This document shows, piece after piece, positions 1 through 5,836 of a DNA stretch of 7,451 nucleotides. The number at the start of each line of letters is the position of its first letter. The first letter of the stretch is position 1. Below the pieces are notes generated by a model. The model searched no databases, had not been told where the DNA came from, and was given only the letters and a program-made list of their open reading frames with translations. Source of the DNA: Halobacteriales archaeon SW_9_67_25 (GTDB taxonomy: Archaea > Halobacteriota > Halobacteria > Halobacteriales > Haloarculaceae); NCBI GenBank assembly GCA_003022745.1, contig PXSU01000034.1, forward strand, positions 1 through 7,451, in the 5' to 3' direction. Both the position numbers and the translations under genes were made by a program.

Positions 1-72
1 TGGCCGACCGTCGAGGTCACGGGTGTCGGGGAGGATGTGACGCTGGAGCGTCCTGCCGTGCTGGAACTATAG
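1..72 (+). CDS. C-terminal end of an unidentified protein (partial)
   Basis: Frame 1 is open from the first base to a TAG at 70-72 and encodes 23 residues, beginning WPTVEVTGVGEDV and ending AVLEL. Codon choice (GTC, GAG, ACG, CTG, GCC) and the alternating Val/Glu/Thr pattern look like a haloarchaeal C-terminal beta-strand tail. Too little is present to name a family. It does not resemble a MutS tail, although mutS is a common neighbour of mutL in haloarchaea. The call rests only on reading-frame quality and on the absence of a better explanation for these bases, so it could be non-coding. Confidence 0.4.
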   Translation, partial: WPTVEVTGVGEDVTLERPAVLEL

Positions 73-180
73 CTCCCGGCCGCTCTCTGGGAATCGCTGT
101 CTGTGATACCGTCGTACCTGTCGAGCACCACAGGAGGCTGGGGAGGTGTGAGGTTGTGGTTTGCGGGAATGGAAGAGGCC

Positions 181-236
181 GGGGGCTGGGCGTTTTCGCG
201 AGCGAAGCGAGCGGAAGACTTTGGAGCACAGCCCCC
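181..236. repeat. GC-rich inverted repeat upstream of mutL
   Basis: GGGGGCTG at 181-188 is exactly complementary to CAGCCCCC at 229-236. The 40-base interior carries the phrase GCGAGCGAAGCGAGCGG (198-214), a self-similar sequence in which GCGAGCG and AGCGAGCG are repeated. From memory, phrases like this recur in haloarchaeal intergenic regions, which would suggest a dispersed palindromic element, but I see no second copy in this window. It ends 12 bases before the mutL start, so it lies across the region where the mutL promoter should be. The function is unknown. Confidence 0.45.
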
Positions 237-248
237 CACCGGCGAGTA

Positions 249-2210
249 ATGACCGAAATCCGCGAACTCGACCCGGAGACAGTCGAGCGCATCGCCGCTG
301 GCGAGGTGGTCGAGCGGCCAGCAAGTGTTGTCAAGGAACTGGTCGAGAACAGCCTCGACGCCGACGCCACCCGGGTGGAGGTGGCCGTCGAGGCCGGCGG
401 CACCGGTATGACCGAGGACGAACTCCGCCGGGCCGTCGAGGAACACACCACGAGCAAAATCACCGACATCGGAGACCTCGAGGGCGGCGTCGGCACGCTC
501 GGATTCCGCGGCGAGGCGCTGCACGCTATCGGGGCCGTCTCGCGGCTCACCATCACGACGCGCCCGCACGCCGAGAAACACCCTGGGGGAGGTTCCGGAA
601 ACGAACACGGAAGTGGCGATACGGGCACCGAACTGACCGTCGAGGGTGGCGAGGTGACGGGCGTCGAGCCCGCGGGCTGTCCCGAGGGGACGACCGTCGA
701 GGTGCGGGATCTCTTCTACAACGTGCCCGCGCGCCGGAAGTACCTCAAACAGGAGTCGACGGAGTTCGCCCACGTCAACAGGGTCGTCACGGGGTACGCG
801 CTGGCGAACCCGGACGTCGCGGTCAGCCTCGCCCACGACGGCCGCGAGACGTTCGCCGCGCCGGGCCGCGGGGACCGCCGCGAGACCGTCATGGCCGTCT
901 TCTCGGGGCTGGTCAGCCACCCCGAGACCAACCGCGCGAGCCGGGACTACCTCTCGACGTTCGTCAACGGTCGGTACGTCACCGCGGGCGCGGTCCGGGA
1001 CGCGGTCGTCGACGCCTACGGCACCCAGCTCGCTCCCGACCGCTACCCCTTCGCTATCCTCGATTTGTCGGTCGATCCCGCGACCGTCGACGTCAACGTC
1101 CACCCCCGCAAGCTCGAAGTACGGTTCGCTGACGAGGCGGGCGTCCGCGAGCAGGTCCTCGCGGCCGTCGAGGAGGCGCTGCTATTCGAGGGACTGGTCC
1201 GGTCCTCGGCACCCCGTGGCCAGTCGGCCCCCGAGCAGACCGAAATTCAGCCGGGCGAGGACGCCGGCGCCGGGGAGGACAGCGACTCCGGCCGGGATAC
1301 CGGCAGCCGCGACGGTGCCGGCTCCGGCGGCTCGGCGGGGACGACAGCAGAGACGGGAGCCGACGGGATCGAGCGGGATGGGCGCGAGGAGGGACCGGTC
1401 GCCTCGGCGGTCGAGGAGACGAGTGCCGGCCCGGAGGTGGGCGAGACGACACCCGCGAGCGCCGGCAGCGAACACCGGTCCGCAACCGACGGCCCACACA
1501 TGTCGGCCGACCGGCGACACGAGTCCCCTACCGAAGAGCGGAAGTTCGACGGCCCACAGCGCCAGGAGCGACTGGGCGAGGGGGAGCGCGGGGAGCCACG
1601 GGAGTTCGACTCGCTGCCGGCGATGCGGGTGCTCGGTCAGTTCCACGAGACGTACGTCGTGGCCGAGACAGCCGACGGACTCGTACTGATCGACCAGCAC
1701 GCGGCCGACGAGCGGGTCAACTACGAGCGCCTGCGCGGGTCCTTCGCGGGCGACATCGGAACGCAGGCCCTGGCCGAACCCGTCGAACTCGCGCTGACCG
1801 CCGGGGAGGTCGACGCCTTCGAGCGCCACGTCGACGCACTCGCACGGTTGGGATTCCGTGCCGGCCGGGTCGACGACCGGACCGTCGCGGTGCGGACGGT
1901 GCCGACACTAATCGCGGAAGCCGCAGACCCGGAACTGCTGCGGGACGTGCTGGCGGCCTTCGTCGCCGATGAGAGCGTCCCCGGCGAGACCGTCGAGGCG
2001 GCCGCCGACGAACTGCTCGCTGACCTGGCCTGTTACCCATCCGTGACCGGCAACACTTCGCTCACCGAGGGATCGGTCCTGGATCTGCTCGCGGCGCTCG
2101 ACGACTGTGAGAACCCATACGCCTGTCCGCACGGCCGGCCCGTCATGATCGAACTCGACCGCGAGGAACTCGACGCGCGTTTCGAGCGGGACTACCCCGG
2201 CCACCGCTGA
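249..2210 (+). CDS. mutL: DNA mismatch repair protein MutL, missing ATP-binding motif II
   Basis: This 653-residue protein is a MutL homologue, the ATP-driven coordinator and nicking enzyme that acts after MutS in mismatch repair. Seen: the GHKL N-terminus with IAAGEVVERPASVVKELVEN (E30 and N34 match the E. coli catalytic Glu29 and Mg-binding Asn33), TTSK at 67-70, GFRGEA at 85-90, DLFYNVPARRK at 154-164 and DVNVHPRK at 281-288. A Gly/Glu/Asp-rich linker spans about 325-452. The C-terminal domain has the endonuclease motif DQHAADERVNYE (482-493), ACYPSV (594-599), CPHGRPV (626-632) and FERDY (645-649). The ATG at 249 puts the family N-terminus at residue 1; upstream codons of the same frame are not conserved-looking. 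Odd: residues 50-55 read GGTGMT, so the family strand plus D-x-G-x-G motif II is missing, and VMAVF joins SGLVSHPE at 218-219 without the usual transducer segment. The frame is kept, but ATPase function is doubtful. Confidence 0.93.
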   Translation: MTEIRELDPETVERIAAGEVVERPASVVKELVENSLDADATRVEVAVEAGGTGMTEDELRRAVEEHTTSKITDIGDLEGGVGTLGFRGEALHAIGAVSRLTITTRPHAEKHPGGGSGNEHGSGDTGTELTVEGGEVTGVEPAGCPEGTTVEVRDLFYNVPARRKYLKQESTEFAHVNRVVTGYALANPDVAVSLAHDGRETFAAPGRGDRRETVMAVFSGLVSHPETNRASRDYLSTFVNGRYVTAGAVRDAVVDAYGTQLAPDRYPFAILDLSVDPATVDVNVHPRKLEVRFADEAGVREQVLAAVEEALLFEGLVRSSAPRGQSAPEQTEIQPGEDAGAGEDSDSGRDTGSRDGAGSGGSAGTTAETGADGIERDGREEGPVASAVEETSAGPEVGETTPASAGSEHRSATDGPHMSADRRHESPTEERKFDGPQRQERLGEGERGEPREFDSLPAMRVLGQFHETYVVAETADGLVLIDQHAADERVNYERLRGSFAGDIGTQALAEPVELALTAGEVDAFERHVDALARLGFRAGRVDDRTVAVRTVPTLIAEAADPELLRDVLAAFVADESVPGETVEAAADELLADLACYPSVTGNTSLTEGSVLDLLAALDDCENPYACPHGRPVMIELDREELDARFERDYPGHR

Positions 2211-2255
2211 CCCGAGTCCACTCTTCCCTCGCACCCCGTCCCGTCGCATCCCTGC

Positions 2256-2262
2256 GATATTT
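2256..2262 (+). promoter_or_regulatory. TATA-like box of the hydrolase gene
   Basis: GATATTT lies in an otherwise GC-rich 77-base spacer and is centred about 29 bases before the ATG at 2288. This is the spacing expected when transcription begins at or just before the start codon. No Shine-Dalgarno sequence precedes the ATG, which fits leaderless translation. It supports 2288 as the start over a TTG at 2261, which overlaps the box itself. Confidence 0.5.
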
Positions 2263-2287
2263 GATCCCCCACGCCGTGCGTGCCGAC

Positions 2288-2989
2288 ATGGATCTCCGCG
2301 CCCACGACATCGAGGCACGCGACGGCACAACGCTCAACTGCTGGGAGTACTCGCCCGACGGCGCCGGCGAGGCAGTCCTGTTCGTCCACGGCGCCATCAC
2401 CAATGCCCGGGCCCTGTTCGCCACGCCCGTCGAGGGCGACGACTCCTACTCGTGGCTCCGCGCTGCCGCCGAGAGGGGCCGGGCCGCCTTCGCGCTCGAT
2501 ATCCGCGGGTACGGCCACAGCGACCTGCCCCCGGAGATGGACGAACCACCCGAGGCGAACGGACCACCGGTGCGAGCCGACCAGGCTGCAGACGACATCG
2601 CGGACGCGCTCGGGTTCGTCCGGGAGCGCCAGGGCGGCGACGAGGCCGTCTTCGAGACGGTCTGGCGAGCCCAGATCGACTCGAACCAGGGCAGAGACGA
2701 GACCACCTACGTCGCACAGACGGGTGCGCTGGCCGACTGGGCGGCCTCGGCCCGGGGCGAGCCCGTCTGTGATCCCGCCGCCATCGACGCCCCGACGCTC
2801 GTGGTCCGCGGCAGTGCCGACGAGATCGCCGACCGGCCGGGAACCATCGAGTACTACGACGACCTCGACGCCCCCGGCGACCGCGCCGACTACGTCGAAA
2901 TCCAGGGAGCCGACCACTACCTCATGCACAGCGACCGGCGGCGGGACTTTTTCCGGACGGTCCACGACTTCCAGACGCGGGTGGGCTGA
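2288..2989 (+). CDS. Alpha/beta-hydrolase-fold protein lacking the nucleophile elbow
   Basis: The 233-residue product has the alpha/beta hydrolase pattern. After the first strands comes AVLFVHGAITNA (29-40), with the HG oxyanion-loop motif, then FALDIRGYGHSD (68-79). Near the C-terminus are LVVRGSADEIADR (171-183), with candidate acid D178, and GADHYLMH (207-214), with candidate catalytic H210. No G-x-S-x-G nucleophile elbow is present. FVRERQGGDE (110-119), which should lead into the strand before the nucleophile, runs directly into AVFETVWRAQ, which looks like the helical cap region near the end of the fold. From memory, relatives are about 300 residues or longer, so 70-100 residues appear lost in frame around 2630-2655. 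Without the serine the protein is probably not a hydrolase. No substrate can be named. Its stop codon coincides with the first bases of a palindromic repeat. Confidence 0.82.
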   Translation: MDLRAHDIEARDGTTLNCWEYSPDGAGEAVLFVHGAITNARALFATPVEGDDSYSWLRAAAERGRAAFALDIRGYGHSDLPPEMDEPPEANGPPVRADQAADDIADALGFVRERQGGDEAVFETVWRAQIDSNQGRDETTYVAQTGALADWAASARGEPVCDPAAIDAPTLVVRGSADEIADRPGTIEYYDDLDAPGDRADYVEIQGADHYLMHSDRRRDFFRTVHDFQTRVG

Positions 2990-3068
2990 TACGGATTGCT
3001 GTCGCTGTGTTCCAGGTCGACCGCACGCTGTACTGCGGTCGATCGGGTAACGACCGACAGCGGTCCGT
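2987..3068. repeat. Palindromic intergenic repeat, copy 1 (complete)
   Basis: The first 45 bases (2987-3031) match 7407-7451 at 39 positions without gaps. Both copies begin with the TGA stop codon of the preceding gene (TGATACGGAT). Copy 1 folds on itself. The outer arm 2991-3004 (ACGGATTGCTGTCG) pairs with 3055-3068 (CGACAGCGGTCCGT) over 14 positions, two of them G-T. The inner arm TCGACCGCA (3017-3025) pairs perfectly with TGCGGTCGA (3034-3042) around an 8-base loop. It could be a dispersed palindromic element, a 3'-end hairpin or a bidirectional terminator. No clear T-tract follows, so simple archaeal termination is not obvious. No transposase or target duplication is seen. Confidence 0.8.
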
Positions 3069-3141
3069 TTGAGACCGTTACTGTCCGGGGGTATCGGTGC
3101 ACGGCCCAGATTGGCACAGCGGGCTGTTGCATCAATCGAAA

Positions 3142-3174
3142 ACTAGTTCACAGTCGTGCCAAACTAGTGTATAC
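3142..3174 (+). promoter_or_regulatory. Candidate promoter with paired ACTAGT sites
   Basis: Two palindromic ACTAGT hexamers, at 3142-3147 and 3163-3168, are 21 bases apart, two helical turns. The first sits in CGAAAACTAGTT, which resembles a BRE plus TATA element. The second runs straight into GTGTATAC (3167-3174), an AT-rich box centred about 24 bases before the ATG at 3195. The AT content contrasts with the flanking sequence. The reading as promoter plus operator for the downstream broken gene is inference. Confidence 0.4.
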
Positions 3175-3194
3175 GAACTCGGGTGGAGGGGTCG

Positions 3195-4451
3195 ATGACT
3201 ACGCAATCGTCTTCGTCTCGGAGTGGGGTAATCGCCGGGATTCCACGACAGTCAAATCGATGCCGTGCGGGCGACGAAGAAGAAAATAGAGGCCGACCGC
3301 CATCCGTGTGCCCTCCGCTGGGACTCCCCCCGGAGTGTCGGGAACCTCTACTGGAATCCACTCTTCGAGCGTCTCGAGGTCCGGTGCGACGAGTTGCTCG
3401 ACGCCTGGACAGCACTCCCAGGCGAGGGAACGTGTGCCGTAGCCATCTGCGAGAGTCGTCAGGAGGCCTGCGAACGGGCCAAACAGATCCAGCACGACTA
3501 CGATTTCAAACAGCTGCGAGTGTACAACCGGTCTGCCGGGGAGTACGAGGGACGCGATCACCGGTTTCTCAGACACGAGATCACCAGATCCGGTGTCAAA
3601 TTCGACCCGTCCGCGTTGAGCCGCCCCGCCGATACTGGTGGGACTCACTCCGGCGAAGACGAGACCCCGACCGACACGGAGTCGGAGGAAACCCACCTTC
3701 GCCCGGCCAGTCCCGGGCAGCTAGGTGCGTCGGTGCCGGACGTGACCGAGGTGGAGTTCATCGACGCCGACGGCGTGTTGCATCGCTACGCGACCCCGTG
3801 GGGCGACGGAACGAGCGCCGAAATCATCGCGGTCTCCCACAAATACGCAGACGACTCCGGTGTCCGTGCGGCGTTCGAGACGTGGCTCTCGCGGTGGCAG
3901 GACGTGGATACACACCCGAATGTGGCGACGATCTACGAATCCGGTACTGACCCCGTCCCGTGGGTAACATACCAGGTCAGTGAACAGGCCCTGGAGGCAG
4001 TCGGGACCGACCTCCCCGCAGAGAAGCGCGTCTCGACGCTCGTCCAGATTGGCGATGCCATCACTGCCGCCGCGTCTGTCAGTGACGACCCGCTGTGTGG
4101 GATCAGTCCGGGGTGGATATACGTACACGAGGCTGGCACAGACATGCGAGCAACGCTCGCCCAGATGGGGCTGGAGTGGGCCGTCCAGCGTCGGAGTGGA
4201 ATCGACAGACCGACCCCGTATACCGCACCCGAACAGTTCGACGGGCGGGTTACTTGCTCTGTGAGTCGCCACCGATCACATCGGACGACATTGCACACGA
4301 CATCAGGGCCAGTGATATCCCGGCCGCGCGGCCAGGTACTGCAGTCCCCGCCGACACTGGACCCATCATCGACCGGTGTCTCGAGGCAGACCCGGCCGAA
4401 CGATACGACTCGGTTACGTCAGTCTGTCAGGCCCTTCGAAGCGTTCTCTAG
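3195..4451 (+). pseudogene. Broken gene: unknown N-terminal domain plus degenerate protein-kinase-like domain
   Basis: No single frame carries this gene. The proposed start is ATG 3195 (MTTQSSSSRSGVIAG). Removing one G from the GGG at 3237-3239 would join it to the frame reading FHDSQIDAVRATKKKIEADR. Otherwise translation could start at GTG 3265, which has no ribosome-binding site. The middle frame codes for an unrecognised domain (about 3300-3600), an acidic linker, and a kinase-like fold (about 3740-4250): AEIIAVSHKY in the beta-3 lysine position, HPNVATIYESG, and YTAPEQFDG like the APE motif. The catalytic-loop region reads CGISPGWIYVHE, without HRD or an Asn, and the DFG region reads LAQMGLEW, so it was a pseudokinase even before breakage. 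Near 4241-4254 the frame changes. The new frame gives YLLCESPP and then CLEADPAERYDSV, ending at TAG 4449-4451, which fits the kinase C-lobe. The missing part corresponds to the DVY-LG helix (subdomain IX). Confidence 0.72.
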
Positions 4452-4495
4452 CGTGTACTCTCGGGATGGAAACAGGCCGGTTTTGTTCGCTCGAT

Positions 4496-5369
4496 TTACA
4501 CTTCGGAGAGCGCGTCGACGACCTCGCGGACGCGCTGGCTCCCCTCGCGGGGGACGACCAGCGTCCGGTCACCGTAGCTGGCGACGACCAGCCCGTCGAC
4601 ACCGACGACCGAGACGTGACCGTCCGAGGCGAGCACGCAATCGGTGGCGTCAATGGCGAGTCCCTCCCCCAGCACGGCGTTGCCGTCGGCGTCCGTCTCG
4701 AGGACGCGCCCGAGGGCATCCCAGGAGCCCAGGTCGTCCCACTCGAAGGCCGCGGGAACGACGAACACGTCCGTGGCGGCTTCGAGGATGGCACAGTCGA
4801 CGCTGATCGGCGCGACGGCCTCGAACCCCCGTTCTGGCTCGCCCTCGGCGAGCGCGTCGACGAGTTCTGCGAGCGGGGAGTCGCGGGCGGTACCGAGCAA
4901 CGCGTCGGGCGTCCAGGCGAAGATGCCGGCGTTCCAGTAGTACCCGTTCTCGACGTACCGGCGGGCAGTTTCGGCGTCGGGCTTCTCGACCGACACGGGC
5001 GGCGGTCCGGGCGGTGGCCGCGAAGTCACCCGCGATGTAGTGGTCGCTCGGGAGGGCCACGAGCACGCAATCCCCGACCTGTTCGCGGACCCGGTGGGCC
5101 GCGTAGACCAGCGCCGGCCCGGTATCTGCGGGTCGTGGTTCGGTCAGGACGGCCGCGCCGGGCACCTGTTCGCGCACCGCGTCGGCGTAGTCCGGCCTGG
5201 TGAAGACGTACGTCTCGTCAACGAAACCGGCGCGGTCGACGGTCCGAGCGAGAAGCGAACGGTCCCCGCCGAGTTCGAGGAACTGTTTGGGGCGGTCGGG
5301 TCGGCTGGCCGGGTACAGACGGGTGCCGGTCCCGCCGGCCAGGACGACCGCGACGAGGGGTCGGTCCAT
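4496..5369 (-). pseudogene. manC: Mannose-1-phosphate guanylyltransferase, broken by internal deletion and frameshift
   Basis: The intact enzyme makes GDP-mannose from mannose 1-phosphate and GTP in the cytoplasm, for surface glycans. From ATG 5369 (CAT on the plus strand at 5367-5369) the first frame encodes VAVVLAGGTGTRLYPASRPD, then RPKQF, DTGPALVYAAHR, LPSDHYIAGDF and AATARTAARV, the nucleotide-binding half. At about 4991-5010 the frame changes. The second frame, ending at TAA 4498-4496, starts SVEKPDAETARRYVENGYYW, then NAGIFAW and PAAFEWDDLGSWDAL, the sugar-binding half. Between the halves the family has a strand-turn region with a conserved TGYGYI-type motif, and this is absent. I estimate 35-50 residues lost together with the frame. 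Total coding length is equivalent to about 291 codons, shorter than intact relatives. Translation from 5369 would end in an unrelated tail. It is convergent with the kinase-like pseudogene (44-base gap). Confidence 0.85.
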
Positions 5370-5393
5370 ACCGGCAGGACGCGCGGGCAGGGC

Positions 5394-5400
5394 AAAAACT
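5394..5400 (-). promoter_or_regulatory. TATA-like box of the guanylyltransferase gene
   Basis: On the minus strand AGTTTTTGCC includes a T-run centred near 5396, about 27 bases before the ATG at 5369. It lies in the 39-base gap after the stop of the small cysteine-rich gene. It suggests separate leaderless transcription rather than only read-through from that gene. Confidence 0.4.
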
Positions 5401-5408
5401 GTCCGGCG

Positions 5409-5693
5409 TCACCACGTTTCGATCCGGCCGTCGCGGACGTCCTCGAGACAGCCCCGGCAATCGGGATGGTCGGGGTCGAAACACGCCGGCCGGGCCTCGT
5501 CGTCGAGCGGGACCGCACGCCGTTCGGCGTACCGCCGGCAGACGATGCGTGCCTGCCCCTCCTCGTCGGTGGGCAGGTCGGCGAGTGCGCTCACCCGGGC
5601 GCTCCCGTAGGCCCGCCTGGCGCGCTCGTACTGGCGGCCGGCCGCGTTGGCTTTCGTCCGGAGGAACCGCGACAGCCGGTCCGGATCGGTCAT
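5409..5693 (-). CDS. Small four-cysteine haloarchaeal protein of unknown function
   Basis: The gene encodes 94 residues. The first half (about 5-40) is basic and helical (RFLRTKANAAGRQYERARRA). The second half contains IVCRRYAERRAVPLD and then CFDPDHPDCRGCLEDV. Four cysteines (C52, C71, C79, C82), with H76 nearby, suggest a small zinc site, C-x18-C-x7-C-x2-C. It resembles a conserved uncharacterised haloarchaeal family that I believe is catalogued as a DUF (possibly DUF7091; from memory, not checked). The ATG at 5693 is chosen over an upstream in-frame start at 5771. The family-like sequence begins at MTDPDRLSRF, and a TATA-like GTTTAGT sits about 28 bases upstream. It is divergent from the rpa operon and 39 bases ahead of the guanylyltransferase gene on the same strand. 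No function can be assigned. Confidence 0.8.
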   Translation of the reverse strand: MTDPDRLSRFLRTKANAAGRQYERARRAYGSARVSALADLPTDEEGQARIVCRRYAERRAVPLDDEARPACFDPDHPDCRGCLEDVRDGRIETW

Positions 5694-5717
5694 CGTCTTC
5701 TCGTCGGGCCGCCGCTC

Positions 5718-5724
5718 ACTAAAC
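5718..5724 (-). promoter_or_regulatory. TATA-like box of the four-cysteine gene
   Basis: The minus strand reads GTTTAGT, centred about 28 bases before the ATG at 5693, within very GC-rich surroundings. The position fits a leaderless transcript and decides for the shorter start of this gene. Confidence 0.45.
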
Positions 5725-5778
5725 CCCGTCGGCGGAACTGGGTCGTCGTCCCGCCACGGCTGCCCCACCACAGCCAGC

Positions 5779-5815
5779 CGGTTTCACTTCCGGTCCGGTC
5801 ACGGAACTTTTTATA
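5779..5815 (+). promoter_or_regulatory. rpa operon promoter with upstream CCGGT repeats
   Basis: TTTTTATA (5808-5815) is the clearest TATA box in the window and lies in ACTTTTTATACC. Its centre is about 25 bases before an ATG at 5837 and about 65 before the rpa3 ATG at 5877. So the transcript probably starts near 5837-5840. Just upstream, CCGGTTTCAC and CCGGTCCGGTCAC (5779-5802) form a loose direct repeat that could be an activator or operator site. The repeat's role is inference. Confidence 0.6.
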
Positions 5816-5836
5816 CCATCGGGCACCAACCAACGT

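Noticed and set aside
90..110. Possible third, degenerate copy of the palindromic repeat (GGAATCGCTGTCTGTGATACC)
   Set aside because: Shares only a short GGA-TCGCTGTC stretch with the two real copies, lacks the TGATACGG start and has no pairing arm.
17..628. A 203-codon open frame on the minus strand across the mutL start region
   Set aside because: Ser/Pro/Arg-rich, non-acidic composition typical of antisense frames in high-GC DNA; it overlaps conserved mutL motifs.
1240..1610. Gly/Ser/Glu-rich stretch as a tandem repeat or foreign insertion
   Set aside because: It is the normal, variable, acidic linker between the two MutL domains; no periodic unit is present.
2192..2965. A 257-codon minus-strand open frame opposite the hydrolase gene
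   Set aside because: The opposite strand carries recognisable hydrolase motifs; this frame has Val/Gly-rich antisense composition and no family resemblance.
3104..3127. Small inverted repeat ACAGC-GG-GCTGT and GCCC/GGGC pairs in the spacer
   Set aside because: Very short arms that are expected by chance in GC-rich DNA; no second copy seen.
4452..4495. Possible bidirectional terminator between the two convergent broken genes
   Set aside because: Only a short TTTTG run and no inverted repeat; too weak to list.
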